DNA from: Sipunculus nudus
Lineage: Eukaryota > Annelida > Sipuncula > Golfingiida > Sipunculidae
Direction of reading: 5' to 3'
Assembly: GCA_026874595.1 (NCBI GenBank)
Contig: CM049313.1
Coordinates: 21,880,008 to 21,944,007 of the forward strand
DNA: 64,000 bases
The position numbers were made by a program, and so were the translations under genes. Every line of letters starts with the position of its first letter. The first letter of the stretch is position 1. Positions 50,701 through 59,102 of the stretch are shown piece after piece. The notes below the pieces were generated by a model that ran no database searches, was not told where the DNA came from, and was given only the letters and a program-made list of their open reading frames with translations.

Positions 50701-53700
50701 GATTTACTCATTGAAAGCAGGCCATCGGTTTCTCAAGAGTACATGTGTTTCGTTTAAACGTATAATGGACCGTTTATTCTTTTTATCTTAATAAAAAAAA
50801 CAGGCATGTCTGCGAACTTGTTCCCAGAGGCACAAAATGGATGTATGCAAATGTGGAGATCCTTCTCTGCCAATCGTCGGAAAAACCTGTGTGTGCAATG
50901 ACCCTGAACGTAAGTGTGATAAAGATACATTTAAAGACTAATACGAGGGAAACAATATTATTTCATAATGTGCATATTTTTATATCATAACATATATTTA
51001 TTTAATGCAGTTATAATTAATTGTATTGTTTTACTATAGCACCAGGAGATGCAATTGATTGACCGATTCATTGTTGAAATAGTTTAAAGAATAGCTCAAC
51101 TTCGATATTGTGATACAATGGCTCCTTAATCTAGCGTCGTTCCACCTTAAATTTAGATCATAATAAGTTTGCTAAACAAAATGAGGTATAAACATATCAG
51201 CACATACATTGAACAGCTTTTTGCTAAACAACGATGTTCAAATCATGAATGGTCCATAGAAACAGGTCGTAAAAGTGACATAATCTACACAGTAAAGGAT
51301 TTGCAAATGTTGTTCAAAATATGCTTTCACATTGACGAAGATGAAGGTTTTGTTATGCAGGCATGTATGTAATATAATGATTTAAGATAAAATTATTTAA
51401 GAGAAGATTCACGGTATCTAGAAAAAGGAATTTATTATCCAAATATTCAACAAAATACTAACATTTGACGCATGTGTCACAATTCTGTATCAGACGACGA
51501 ATGGTAGATGGTTGATGTATGGTTGTTTGTGAATACGTTTGTTACTTTATTTATTTATTATTGTTATCTTTTTCTTCTGTTGTGTTTCTTATTATCCATT
51601 TGTAGTATTCTCATCATCACTTTTAATATTACTATCGTTTTCAAAAAGTATAATAACATTAGTTGAATTTACCTATAATAAGAAAAGGTGTATTAACAAA
51701 TTCACACGGCGATTAATATTAAGGATATGCATTATTATTTTTATTGTAGACTTTCTTTCAAACATTTTTTTATGATTGTTGTATTGATTGTTACTGGAAT
51801 GTTTGGAAATTAAGGGGCGAGGACGTATTCCTGCATAAACATCTGCTCTGTTCTGTTCATATCAGATATATGCCAACAGGAAGTACACATATTCCATTAA
51901 AACTCGAAATTATTATTTTAGAACTTGACTGTATCAAGCAGATTGATCAATATTTAGATGTCGGTGCTGTCAGATGCCACTGTCCTCAAAGATGCAGGTA
52001 AGAGTATTTTTCATGTTTTAGTGTATTACATGAAGTTTAATGGAGCTTGCTCATGCAAGCTAAAGCAATAATTAATGTTTTATATTCCTTTATCATATTC
52101 TAACTCTGATGCTCACCTTTTTCTGTTAAGGCAAATTATCCGTTCCATGTTACTTATTGATTTTGAATGAAAGTCCTCGAAAAGATTATTCTGTAACTTT
52201 TTCATTGAGGTGACTGCTTACAATTTTTCATAACTAGCATATTCTATTAGAAAGTATACGTTAGATAACAGGGCGAATGGCTAAAAATGAATGATTTTGC
52301 GTTAAACACACTACATAATATTTCAAAATGACATTATGCAAAACGTCTTCGCCAGTTTATCTATTTTCAGTAACATCTTTAAATATATTTCACTCGGTTG
52401 CATATGTGAATATATTAATTCTTGAAAGTTGGTATTATTTAAGGGAAACTTCCTACACCACGACAATATCCGCTTCTGACTGGCCAGGGAAAACATTCGA
52501 GGTAAACATGTTTATATTTTATATTCTTCAACATGTATGTCCCCAATACTATCTAGACTTCAGTCTTATCATCAGGACAAACAATTTAGAAACTACAGTA
52601 TAACATCACAAGAAAAACCTGCCTCTCTGGTGTAGGGTTAGATTACAAGGCTCAAAGCTAACTCCAATATAGGAAAAGGCTTTTAGTAAAATGGCATCAT
52701 TATATTTTTACGAATGTGTGCTTAATACTTAATTATTTTATCATGAGGACTCCGAAGAAATTTTATTTTAATTTTGTCGAAATCGTATTTCTTCCAAGCT
52801 TGTAAATTGGTGATAATGATCTCCCTATCTTCCAGATTAAAAGTCATCGATACGTTATTACTCATAAGCATTAAGAGCAAGATCTCCTATAACCAGAATC
52901 TCTGAATAAATCTGGTATTTTATCAGTTTTAAATATAAAACTTCGCATTTCTTTATATGTACATTGCATTTACTTAAGTGATTCCTATTGATATTTTCTC
53001 ACATAATTTTCCTTTCAGAGAGTCCTCAAGAAGCAATTTTCACGTCGTGACGCAAAGCTTCGAGAAGCTTTTAAAAAACATACGTTGAGGTAGGTGTCAT
53101 ACATATAGCATTCTTTCAGCGGCGTTCTATTAAAATTTTACTTTCAATCTCACCCTTTCAGTTGTTGTTCCTTAAAGTCTTTGTCCTTGTTATCTAATAA
53201 ATTCAGCTACGGAATGAGGTAAAGATTTCAAACCAGCTGTGAATACACTGTTACGTGGGTATTTTAATTAAACCAATAGGACCTGTTTTGGTCATGTCCT
53301 CCGTCATGGTGAAAACAGTACTGCAATACCAGTTCATGCTAATAGGTTTGACGTTCGCATCTCACTTTAGCGGTCACTCTATGTCCGTCGTCAGTCTGTC
53401 TGTCTGTCTGTCCGTCTGTCATTCGTAACCACTGGACCTAGAATCTTTTTACTCGACATTCCGAGGGACCCATAAAAATCTCACAGTAAACCTGTTATTA
53501 GGTCTCTGTTATTCATATCCACCGAGCTATGGGGCTCAGAATGTATATTTATCATGGAGTGTTCATCATTTCCTGTGAATGGTGGCGCACCTGCATTTTT
53601 TTTCAAATTTTTACGTAAATTTTCTTAATGTTTGAGACCTTCAAAGATAACGGTTGTCTATATCTTCACATCAAGGGCGGTCCTAAAAAATTTCCTTGGA

Positions 53701-56700
53701 AACCTTCAATTATGTCTCTTTTACCCACATCCTGGGAGCTATTGGGCTCGAAAGTACCTCCTAGCATGATTAAAAAATTTGATACAAATCTCAAGTATCA
53801 GAATAACAAATGCATTGATCACCATATTTTTGGATGCATATTGATCATGAAGGGTTTCAGCAGTTCCTGAAGACTGGTAGCGCTACCCTGATTTTCCAAA
53901 TTTTTACGAATTATTCTCTATTTTTGAGATCTTAATAGCAACATATGTCCCTTAACTGGGCACAACACGTAATCATTGCAACTAAAATCTTCAGATTTCA
54001 CATGCAGGGAGGTCCCTGAAAAAAATCTACGGAACCCTGGAATTAGGTCTCTGTTTCTCATATCCTGGGAGCTATGGGGCTCGAAATCACCTCCCAGAAT
54101 GATTTAACATTTGATAAAAAAAATAAAGAATCTTAAGAACCAATGCATTGATCACCATGATTCTTTGCACGCGTATTCTCCACGGAGTGTTTCCTTAGTT
54201 CCTGTAGACCGGGGGCGCATCCTGGAATTCTTTCTTTAAATTTTACACATTTTCTCTATTTGGAGACCTCTGAAGATGTGGTTGTCCGTTAACAAGGCAC
54301 AAATCGTAACAACTGGACCGAGAATCTTTTGTCTTGACGTCCAGGGATTTCCATGAAAAATCGCCTTGGAATCCTGAAATTGGGTCTCTGTTACTCATAT
54401 CCTCCGAGCTAAGGGGCTCAGATTAGCCGCCCCCCTCCAAGAATATTAAAATATGTCACAAAAACTGCAGTATGTGGACAGCTAATGCATTGATCAACAT
54501 GAGTCTTTGCATGCTTATTCATCACGGAATGTTTCCTCAGTTGCTGCATACTGGTGGCGCCACCTGGATTTTTTTTTTCCCAAATTTTACACATTTTCTT
54601 TATTTGTGATACCTTTAAGGATGTGGTTGTCTGTTCACAGGGCAAACATCCTAACAACTGGACCGAAAATCTTCTTTCATGATATCCAGGGAGGTCCATG
54701 AAAAAATTTCCTTGAAATCCTGAATTTAGGTCTCTGTTACTCATTGGGTTACTGTCTCAATTACGACAGGCACCCCCCCCCCCCCGTATCTGTCAAATAC
54801 TGTGATACTCGCGTTCCTTGACCATGTCCTGATATCCGAACGTTGGCCCTGGTCCTAGAAAAATACTAGTATATAGCAATAAAATACGTACCTATTTATT
54901 GGGCATTTCAGTGTATTTCTTAACTTTAGTATGTGACATTCAAAGTGTAATCATGTAGGTAAACCTCACTAATATGAAGATTGATTCGTTGATATTTATT
55001 TGAAATCAATGCGTGTAGATTTTTTTTTTCTTCCAGGGAAAATTTTCTTAAGATCGAGGTGTACTTCAAAGAGCTAACATATCAAAAGCTGACGGAAGTT
55101 CCAGCTTATGAGGTGCGTTGTTTTCTCATAATGATATTTCTACCAGTGTCACTGAAAATGTGAAAATGTCAATGTATTCTTGAAACTGTTTTAAAAGTAA
55201 AATACAAGCTTTTCAACAGTTTTTTGGGATAAGCATATTGGTCTGTTGAATGTTGACAACTATAAACCAGATTAGATTGTTATATTTTTGAGGTCCTTGT
55301 ATTAAAATGTAGTGCACAAGAAGCATCTAGGAATGATGGCAATTTCTTTGTTATTTGCGTGAATTCTAAACGCAAATAGTATTGAAAAGTCACTTTTTCA
55401 CCCTTGATAGCCCTAGTGTATATACATCTGTGTCTCTGCTAAGAAGGCTTTAGCATCATTTTAGAATTGCAAAAATATGGTCACCAGTTCACCAACAGTA
55501 ACAAAACAGTAAAAGTGAGACACGGTCGCAGTCGACGGCGACGGCGTGTTGGGGTTGGGGGGGGGGGGGGTAGGAGGATTTTATAAGTTTTGACAAACAT
55601 AAGTATTATTTGAATACGTTTCTTGTCATGGTTCTTCTGCAGGTCATGCTTAACATCTGTTCAGTGATCTCAACATAATGACTCTTACCTAATCCAGGCA
55701 TATCTCGTCCTTCAACTGCGCTGCGGTCACTGTTAAGTTCTCCTTTTATGCGTTTCATATAACTACTATATACTATAACTGCTGTTATTTGCGCTCAGAT
55801 TGTTTACATAATAACTCCGCCTCTTTTATTATCCTTGGTCCGTAATTGCTTTAACCTGCCAAATTGTTAGATCAAATACAAATTTAAAATTGTGTAGATA
55901 CATAGGTGTTACCAAAGCAGAAAAACCAACTAGCCGGTTCCGGCCCCTGGTTCCTTGAATTTTTCATATCGCTTCCTTTATACAAGAACCCCTGTGACAC
56001 GTTGAAATCATATTGTGGTATGAGAAAAAAACGTGTGTGTTTTAGGACTTCATTACATTTAAATGTTGAAACTGCAATTTCCTGATGTAAACACACGACA
56101 TACTGAGGAAAACTTTTATTATTCCTAATCAATTACATACCACTTTCACTTTATTATACCCCTATACTCGTATTCTACTGCTACAAATAAGCTAAATCTA
56201 ACAACATGGCCAATTCTGAACTTGACAAGACTGATCAGCCTCATTGTGTTTCGAAACATAACTTGGTCGTAGGAGATCACGTGTTCCTCAGATAATTACT
56301 GATGATTCATAAGACAACAGAGAGACCGGGCGGAGCGACATATTCTATCAATAGGGATGTCTATCATTTTTTATATCTTTTTGTAGGGATTAGCTATCTT
56401 TACTAAACGGATGTGATATTTTGTAGGTCGGGAGGGCTGTGCATGCTAAACTACTGTTTTATTTCTAGCTGGAGAACATAATTTTGGACATCGGTGGTCA
56501 GCTTGGACAAAGCGAAGGTTGATTTGTGTCTATCCTTATTAAACGACTTTCTTTCAATAATTGATGAACTTGCTTGAAAGTCATCGGAGCTATAGGGATC
56601 ACTCTCTGTCCGTCTTCCCTCCTGCCGTCCGTCCGACGGTCCATTAACATAGTACTAATCGTAACTTAATTTTCAAGTTATCGGGACATCTCTGATTTAT

Positions 56701-59102
56701 GGGGCCTGTTTTTGTACCCGAGCATAATTATAAATGTAATCCAGTTTCTCAATAACTGGCCGTTGATTGCCATGATTCTCGGCATGCATATAAATCTTGC
56801 AAAATTTCACCAGACTTTTAAGACTTGAGGCGCCACCTCTTCTAAATTTCACATTTTTTCTCTATTTTTAACACCTTCAATTGTAGCTGTCTGGCCGTTA
56901 ACAGGTCACAAACCATAACCAAAACTTCAAACTGTAGATCCAAGGAAGACCTTGGAACACCTCGGGAATTTGAAATTACGTAATGTGATCTATATTGTGC
57001 GAGCAACAATCCGAAATATAAGTTTAAGCACACATGCAGAAATACAGGGCTAAGATTGTATCGTTAGTCTTAGAATATTTTAAAGCAACATCCATGGAGG
57101 TTCTGGGCAAACATCTTTCGAACTTGATATTAGGTCACAATAACCTATTCTAGGAGCGACTGGCCAAAACGTTTGACAGGGCAAAAAATGTTTCCGTTAG
57201 CCCTAGAATCTTCTTATGTAACATAAATCATAATAAATCATTCAGGGACATCTTGGGCAATTGTGTTTTGAAAACTGTAATTTGGTCATGTTGATCCATA
57301 TTCTGCTAGATACTGGCCAAAAACGTGATTTTGAACACCCAGACAGACAGGTTAAAAAAAAACTTTTACCGTTGAATCTAGAGGCTTCTGATATGACATC
57401 TAGGGAGTTCCTTGGAAAGTCTCCTTTTAATCTTGAAAATGGGTGACTGTGACCTACAGTCTGTGAGCTACGAATGGAAAACCTAACTTGAGCACCTAGA
57501 GAGTCTGAGAGGACACAAATAACTAACGGATCTATAAATGTCTCTCTATAAGTAGTAGGAGGTCATTGTAATGTCTACATGGACATCCGAAATAAGGTCA
57601 CTTTGACATATTCTGCAAGCTATGTAAAGGAACATGAATTTAACACTTTTAGTCAGACGGTCACAGATGTTACCAGTTTGACCCAGTAACTTCTAATTTT
57701 AATTTTAATTCTAGTTAATTCCGTGTAAAATCTTATCCTAAATAAGGTGGCTGTAACCTATTTACTAAGGAATAGAAACTACTAATTGTATTCGTCAAAA
57801 CAGGTTCCGCCGTAGCCGCGATTTTCTTGAGATCTCCTCTGAGATCTTTCCGAAACCCGGCATAACTTTTCCCTCACCTATGTAGATGTGCGTAACAAAG
57901 AAAGGTAGCGCCATCTGCAATGCTTTCTGTGTAGTACGAATCTTGGTGTTTTTAAGATAACAGCCCATATCGCAGAAGTTTTCAATGTATTGATCTGAAA
58001 TTTTTCATGCCTTCAGATCTTGGATCTCCATCTCGTTGTTTACACTGGTGGCGCCAACTAAAATACTTTTTGCATAGCGTCCATCTTTGCATTTGCAATC
58101 TGGCATGGCATGTCCATCCATCTTGGAAAGTTTTCTCCTAAACCAGACAGGGGATGCAACCTTCCTTCCCGTGTCTGTTGAATAAGTTAATGCTTGTTTC
58201 TCAGGAGTAGTTTGTCGTATTACCTTGGAATTGTGCATGTCCAAAGATCTTTGATACCACCATCTCGTTTTCAAGACTGCAGTCGTTTTCGCCTGGCGTC
58301 CTTCCGTACGTTTGCTTTGGGTCAAAATTACTCTATTTCAGGAGCGGTTCAATGTGTTGGTCTAAAATTTGGCATGTCCATCCATTTCGCAGACTTTTCT
58401 CGTAAACCAGACAGGTGGCGTCGCCTATATTCCTGTTTTCGTTGAATAAAGTAATGCCCTTTTCAAAGAGTTTTAGTGGATTTCATTCAGGAGTTGTGTG
58501 ACATACAACTCAATCCATCACTCACTTAACCCTACATCTCTGATTTCGGCTGACACACGTTGTCTCTTGTCAAATTCTAGTTATATTTAGAACTGTGGGA
58601 GCCATTGTATCCATTGTTCAAGGTTCATTACAAAATATTTATTCACGAGTTCGTAAAATCAATAATTTATACATGCCTAACCTGTATGACTAATTCAGCT
58701 TAGCGTCAGGGGCCACTTGTTTTCTTGTACCTGTATACAATTTCTGGAGAAAATGAGAGATAACTTGGTCCATGAGTAGGGATTCCAGCCATTACTAAAC
58801 CGTTTTCTTTTCTTTTGTAGCTGGAGAACTTGCTCGGGGACATAGGTGGTCAGCTTGGTCTGTGGGTAGGAATGTCTATTCTGACGCTTATTGAAGTAAT
58901 TGAACTCGTCTTCAAATTGTGCAACATTTTCGCGACGAAACAGGCTTCGGTTGGCACACAAACTGCCAAGCCGGAAAAAGAAGCCGTCGATAGACCGCCA
59001 TACATAAAAGAAACCGCCTATAAAAGAAGTAAATTACCCATGAAGCATGGTGTTGGGTTTGATGCTACGGAATATGAAATGAGACTCCCGAGAGTTTACT
59101 AA
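21728..59102 (+). CDS. DEG/ENaC sodium channel subunit (spliced gene, 13 coding exons)
   Basis: A two-transmembrane, amiloride-sensitive-type sodium channel subunit; family members form trimers in the plasma membrane with a large extracellular domain. Joining exon 1A (21728-21928) or 1B (29856-30056) to the twelve downstream exons gives an open frame of about 699 residues with GT-AG introns throughout and matching phases. Landmarks: HG gating motif at residues 18-19, TM1 about 32-54, FPAVTICN at 75-82, two furin-type sites at 135-138 and 191-194, a Ser/Thr-rich exon at 222-286, YGNCYTFN at 366-373, HSQDVQPFP region from 419, Cys-rich segments at 478-538, WP at 551-552, and TM2 about 617-640 with filter GMS at 623-625. 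The gating stimulus (peptide, acid, constitutive) cannot be told from sequence. The C-tail has no PPxY ubiquitin-ligase motif. Confidence 0.93.
21929..22621. other. Start of intron 1 in unit A
   Basis: Begins with the exon 1A donor GTAAGT and is collinear with 30057-30752. It has no exon. It contains a run of TCTGTCTGTATGTCC-type sequence that also occurs at the ends of the tandem-repeat elements in later introns. Confidence 0.5.
23594..23654. repeat. (AT)n-rich microsatellite, unit B
   Basis: TA and TAAA repeat at the left edge of the unit B pogo-like element. Confidence 0.9.
23654..24626. mobile_element. Non-autonomous pogo/Tigger-like DNA transposon, copy B
   Basis: Duplicate of 12811-13788 inside unit B, with better preserved ends: GTGAAACCCCGCTAACG on the left and AGGAGTCCACTG followed by TA on the right. 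The second internal tandem block is shortened relative to copy A. Confidence 0.55.
24721..24790 (-). repeat. tRNA-derived SINE relic, unit B
   Basis: Duplicate of 13886-13953 with the same A-box and B-box-like words. Confidence 0.55.
25275..25297 (+). promoter_or_regulatory. CRE plus TATA-like box, unit B
   Basis: TGACGTCA at 25275-25282 and TATAAG at 25292-25297, the duplicate of 14440-14462. Confidence 0.4.
25782..25983 (+). promoter_or_regulatory. Candidate TATA promoter and 5' UTR exon, unit B
   Basis: TATATAAA at 25782-25789 and donor AAAT|GTAAGT at 25983/25984, the duplicate of 14947-15148. The matching acceptor before exon 1B is the AG at 29839-29840. Confidence 0.35.
29856..30056 (+). 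CDS. DEG/ENaC channel coding exon 1B (duplicate N-terminus and TM1)
   Basis: Same 67-residue structure as exon 1A with Gly at residues 25 and 41. The ATG, frame and GTAAGT donor are all intact, so either copy can supply the start of the channel. It is the copy closer to exon 2 (3.8 kb) and so the simpler choice for the main transcript. If the duplication is real, the two exons are alternative first coding exons with nearly identical products and separately duplicated promoters. Confidence 0.9.
30057..33830. other. Intron 1 downstream of exon 1B
   Basis: No coding exon fits between exon 1B and exon 2, which join in phase. After the duplication ends (30752) it holds relics of a repeat with CTGGCGCCACC and ATTTTCACACATTTTCC-like words (about 31430-31870). 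A stretch rich in GGTCAAGGTCACAGGGCC-type words lies at about 32150-32430. Confidence 0.6.
33831..34292 (+). CDS. DEG/ENaC channel exon 2 (finger region with two furin sites)
   Basis: Residues 68-221; acceptor TTCGTTACAG, donor GAG|GTAAGT, both phase 0. It begins VHVEELDFPAVTICNVNQFR, the family's hallmark just outside TM1. A helix-like segment and a Ser/Asn-rich stretch follow, then RRKR (135-138), a 56-residue tract with EGTDDDDYDADE, and RKKR (191-194). Both basic sites fit the furin rule R-x-K/R-R. In ENaC alpha and gamma, cleavage at paired sites in the same part of the finger domain releases an inhibitory peptide and opens the channel; the same role here is inference. Confidence 0.92.
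35455..35660 (+). repeat. tRNA-derived SINE
   Basis: A tRNA-like head with an A-box-like GGTTCGCGCACTGG at 35471 and a perfect B box GGTTCAAACCC at 35506-35516 is followed by a CTCCTGAGTTAAT-type body. The head lacks an intact cloverleaf and sits inside an intron. The 3' end is approximate. Confidence 0.7.
36095..36275. repeat. 190-bp direct repeat, copy 1
   Basis: Shares with 36855-37037 the words AGTGTAACCG, GTATATTATCATAATCAGGT, CGCCCAAGGGT, TTAGACT and ATTGAAACCTA in the same order and spacing. A diverged dispersed repeat of unknown family. Confidence 0.8.
36855..37037. repeat. 190-bp direct repeat, copy 2
   Basis: Second copy of the repeat at 36095-36275, about 760 bases downstream in the same orientation. 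Confidence 0.8.
37841..38035 (+). CDS. DEG/ENaC channel exon 3 (mucin-like Ser/Thr-rich insert)
   Basis: Residues 222-286; acceptor TTTTTTTATGAAG, donor AATTAT|GTGAGT, phase 0 at both ends, so it could be skipped without breaking the frame. It has no hydrophobic core and is built of Thr, Ser, Pro, Asp and Glu with repeats such as TTESND, TTDSPE and TTDSPQ, the composition of O-glycosylated linkers. It follows the second furin site. No equivalent is typical of ASIC or ENaC chains, so exon inclusion rests on splice signals and phase rather than homology. Confidence 0.72.
39080..40580 (+). repeat. Array of degenerate ~155-bp repeats with a unique end, forward
   Basis: The phrase ATAGGTYACARTGACCTAAT and its variants recurs at about 39170, 39300, 39456, 39610, 39768, 39920, 40082 and 40390, spaced about 130-160 bases. 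Each is followed by a TTTGCCAAGGAC-like word and TTAGAAGATTCTAGGCCCAA. The array ends with GGACGACGGACAAGAGTGAT then CAGCTGAGCTCAAC. A tandem core plus a unique end resembles the pearl/Helitron-type non-autonomous elements reported from bivalves. Confidence 0.75.
41045..41900 (-). repeat. Array of degenerate ~155-bp repeats with a unique end, reverse
   Basis: Opens with TTTAGCTCAGATTCAGACAT and CTTTGTCCGCCGTCTATCC, the inverted counterpart of the end at 40500-40580. It continues with inverted units such as AGAATCTTCTAACTTGACAT and TTAGGTTACTGTGACC. Confidence 0.7.
41930..42330. repeat. Relic of GACTAGCT-GATCAGTT repeat
   Basis: Two units share ATTTATCATGACTAGCTTGAT, a TCTATTTTCACGCATTTTCC-like word and TTCATCTAGTGCCCTGAAA. 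Related words occur at 31430-31870, so this is another dispersed tandem-unit family. Confidence 0.6.
43471..43679 (+). CDS. DEG/ENaC channel exon 4 (finger/thumb ectodomain)
   Basis: Residues 287-355 plus two bases of Leu356; acceptor TTCCGTACAG, donor TT|GTACGT. It encodes DWFTAGSDNALVASSENLT, then GHQVGDFIQECTYNGKTCSP, matching the segment that ends in two Cys before the NFT box in the family. Potential N-glycosylation sites occur at Asn298 and Asn319. The split Leu codon joins exactly to the next exon's G, which confirms the donor choice over the in-frame GTG three bases further on. Confidence 0.9.
43680..44145. other. Intron 4
   Basis: A+T-rich intron with a T/G run at 43902-43924. Nothing else recognised. 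Confidence 0.7.
44146..44252 (+). CDS. DEG/ENaC channel exon 5 (NFT and YGNCYTFN box)
   Basis: Acceptor CTCCACAG, donor TACG|GTGAGC. It completes Leu356 and encodes residues 357-391 starting NFTGLNHHRYGNCYTFNAG, one of the most conserved ectodomain blocks of DEG/ENaC channels, ending GPLY with one base of Gly392. Confidence 0.95.
44253..45387. other. Intron 5
   Basis: No exon or clear element. A single B-box-like GGGTTCAAATGC near 45004 may be a very degraded SINE. Confidence 0.6.
45388..45551 (+). CDS. DEG/ENaC channel exon 6 (palm, PFPEEEG block)
   Basis: Acceptor TTTCTATAG, donor CTG|GTACGG (phase 0). It completes Gly392 and encodes residues 393-446, including LYIEQQEYVEALSPAAGVRV, LIHSQDVQPFPEEEGI and SPGQKTSIS. 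These are the continuous palm-domain blocks shared by all family members. The donor is weak (GTACGG), but the next exon continues the expected sequence directly. Confidence 0.95.
45552..46457. other. Intron 6
   Basis: A+T-rich intron without recognisable features. Confidence 0.6.
46458..46550 (+). CDS. DEG/ENaC channel exon 7 (RLRYPY thumb segment)
   Basis: Acceptor TTATTCTTCCAG, donor GCG|GTAGGT, phase 0. Residues 447-477, SLVDRLRYPYNSNCTDG and MYNKNYSVA, match the RL-x-x-PY...C and Y-S/T-x-x-C approach of the family. Asn457 and Asn474 are possible glycosylation sites (NSNC is a weak one). Confidence 0.9.
47040..47990 (+). repeat. Array of degenerate ~155-bp repeats, forward, intron 7
   Basis: Units recur near 47190, 47340, 47655 and 47808 (variants of ATAGGTCACAATGACCTAAT), about 155 bases apart. 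It ends with CGGATGGCCGGCCGGACTGA and GGACAAAGAGGAATCGCTAT, the same kind of unique end as at 40500-40580. Confidence 0.72.
48590..50130 (-). repeat. Array of degenerate ~155-bp repeats, reverse, intron 7
   Basis: Inverted units with GGTCATGATGACCTATATTC, GAGTTATTGGCC, CATGATTTTGAGCACC and AGAATCTTCTA-type words recur every 130-155 bases from about 48700 to 50120. Together with the forward array it forms a degenerate inverted arrangement. Confidence 0.72.
50804..50909 (+). CDS. DEG/ENaC channel exon 8 (first Cys-rich segment)
   Basis: Acceptor AAAAAAAACAG, donor GAAC|GTAAGT. Residues 478-512 carry CLRTCSQRHKMDVCKCGDP followed by GKTCVCNDPE: six cysteines in the order of the family's thumb disulfide ladder. 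The polypyrimidine tract is displaced upstream by an A run. The exon follows a 4.2-kb intron full of repeat-element relics. Confidence 0.92.
50910..51921. other. Intron 8
   Basis: Very A+T-rich; the hydrophobic frame at 51539-51775 is low-complexity Phe/Ile/Leu and not considered a gene. No other feature. Confidence 0.6.
51922..51997 (+). CDS. DEG/ENaC channel exon 9 (second Cys-rich segment)
   Basis: Acceptor TTATTTTAG, donor GCAG|GTAAGA. It completes Gln513 and encodes LDCIKQIDQYLDVGAVRCHC then PQRC, residues 514-537. The closing C-x-C-P-x-x-C is the end of the thumb cysteine ladder in DEG/ENaC channels. Confidence 0.92.
51998..52443. other. Intron 9
   Basis: Short A+T-rich intron with no recognisable feature. 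Confidence 0.7.
52444..52501 (+). CDS. DEG/ENaC channel exon 10 (Y-x-x-x-x-S...WP)
   Basis: Acceptor TTATTTAAG, donor GAG|GTAAAC, phase 0 at its end. It completes Arg538 and encodes ETSYTTTISASDWPGKTFE. The Y...S...WP spacing is the conserved wrist-proximal block of the family. Confidence 0.9.
52502..53018. other. Intron 10
   Basis: Short A+T-rich intron with no recognisable feature. Confidence 0.7.
53019..53089 (+). CDS. DEG/ENaC channel exon 11 (lower palm)
   Basis: Acceptor TTTTCCTTTCAG, donor TTGAG|GTAGGT. Residues 558-580, a strongly basic helix-like segment (RVLKKQFSRRDAKLREAFKK) before the NFLKIEVYF strand. The sequence itself is variable in the family; inclusion is supported by both splice sites and the phase link through Arg581. 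Confidence 0.85.
53090..55036. other. Intron 11
   Basis: Holds the ~340-bp tandem repeat array at 53340-54750, a C run at 54772-54785 and nothing else recognised. Confidence 0.65.
53340..54750. repeat. Tandem array of ~340-bp units
   Basis: GGTCTCTGTTACTCATATCC and variants occur near 53503, 53714, 54045, 54383 and 54729; the last four are 331-346 bases apart. Each full unit contains TGGTGGCGCCACC-like, TTTTCTCTATTTTTGAGACC-like and AACTGGACCTAGAATCTT-like words. It opens with a GTCTGTCTGTCTGTCCGTC run like the unique ends of the 155-bp arrays. Confidence 0.8.
55037..55112 (+). CDS. DEG/ENaC channel exon 12 (IEVYFKELTY strand)
   Basis: Acceptor TTTTCTTCCAG, donor GAG|GTGCGT, phase 0. It completes Arg581 and encodes ENFLKIEVYFKELTYQKLTE and VPAYE, residues 582-606. 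This is the conserved palm strand that leads into TM2. It can splice either to the true TM2 exon at 58821 or to the decoy at 56469 in the same phase. Confidence 0.93.
56469..56522 (+). pseudogene. Truncated decoy copy of the pre-TM2 exon
   Basis: Behind an intact acceptor (TTTTATTTCTAG) the frame reads LENIILDIGGQLG, nearly identical to the true exon's LENLLGDIGGQLG at 58821, then diverges (QSEG) and stops at 56520-56522. The phase fits exon 12. If used, the channel would end before TM2 and lack the pore, giving a secreted or dominant-negative ectodomain. If unused, it is a relic of an exon duplication. Confidence 0.8.
56560..58460. repeat. Mixed tandem-repeat element relics
   Basis: Opens with ATAGGGATCACTCTCTGTCC and CCGTCCGTCCGACGG, then carries units with AGAATCTTCTTATGTAACAT, GGTCATGTTGATCCATATTC and TGGCGCCACC-type words in reverse orientation. 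The last part (57820-58460) holds two copies of a block with CATGTCCATCCAT and AAACCAGACAGG. It starts only 40 bases after the decoy exon's stop. Confidence 0.65.
58821..59102 (+). CDS. DEG/ENaC channel terminal exon 13 (TM2, selectivity filter, C-tail)
   Basis: Acceptor TTTTCTTTTGTAG. Residues 607-699 and the stop at 59100-59102. It begins LENLLGDIGGQLGLWVGMSI, the pre-TM2 and pore segment; the three-residue filter G/S-x-S is GMS (623-625, at 58869-58877). TM2 continues LTLIEVIELVFKLCNIF with the conserved Glu near its inner end. The cytoplasmic tail of about 55 residues is polar and basic, contains RPPYIKETAYKRS but no PPxY, and ends LPRVY. Confidence 0.95.
   Translation: MENLLGDIGGQLGLWVGMSILTLIEVIELVFKLCNIFATKQASVGTQTAKPEKEAVDRPPYIKETAYKRSKLPMKHGVGFDATEYEMRLPRVY

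Larger units (their letters stand above)
46551..50803. other. Intron 7
   Basis: A 4.3-kb intron mostly made of ~155-bp repeat units: a forward array at 47040-47990 and a reverse array at 48590-50130. No coding exon seen. Confidence 0.6.
55113..58820. other. Intron 12
   Basis: Contains a G run at 55556-55570, the decoy pre-TM2 exon at 56469-56522 and mixed tandem-unit relics at 56560-58460. No further coding exon is needed, since exons 12 and 13 join in phase. Confidence 0.65.

Noticed and set aside
51539-51775. Hydrophobic 78-residue frame in intron 8
   Set aside because: Low-complexity Phe/Ile/Leu from T-rich sequence; it has no conserved motif and exons 8 and 9 already join in phase.
39080-58460. 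CRISPR-like regular repeats in the introns
   Set aside because: Unit length of 155-340 bp, high divergence and eukaryotic intron context exclude a CRISPR array.
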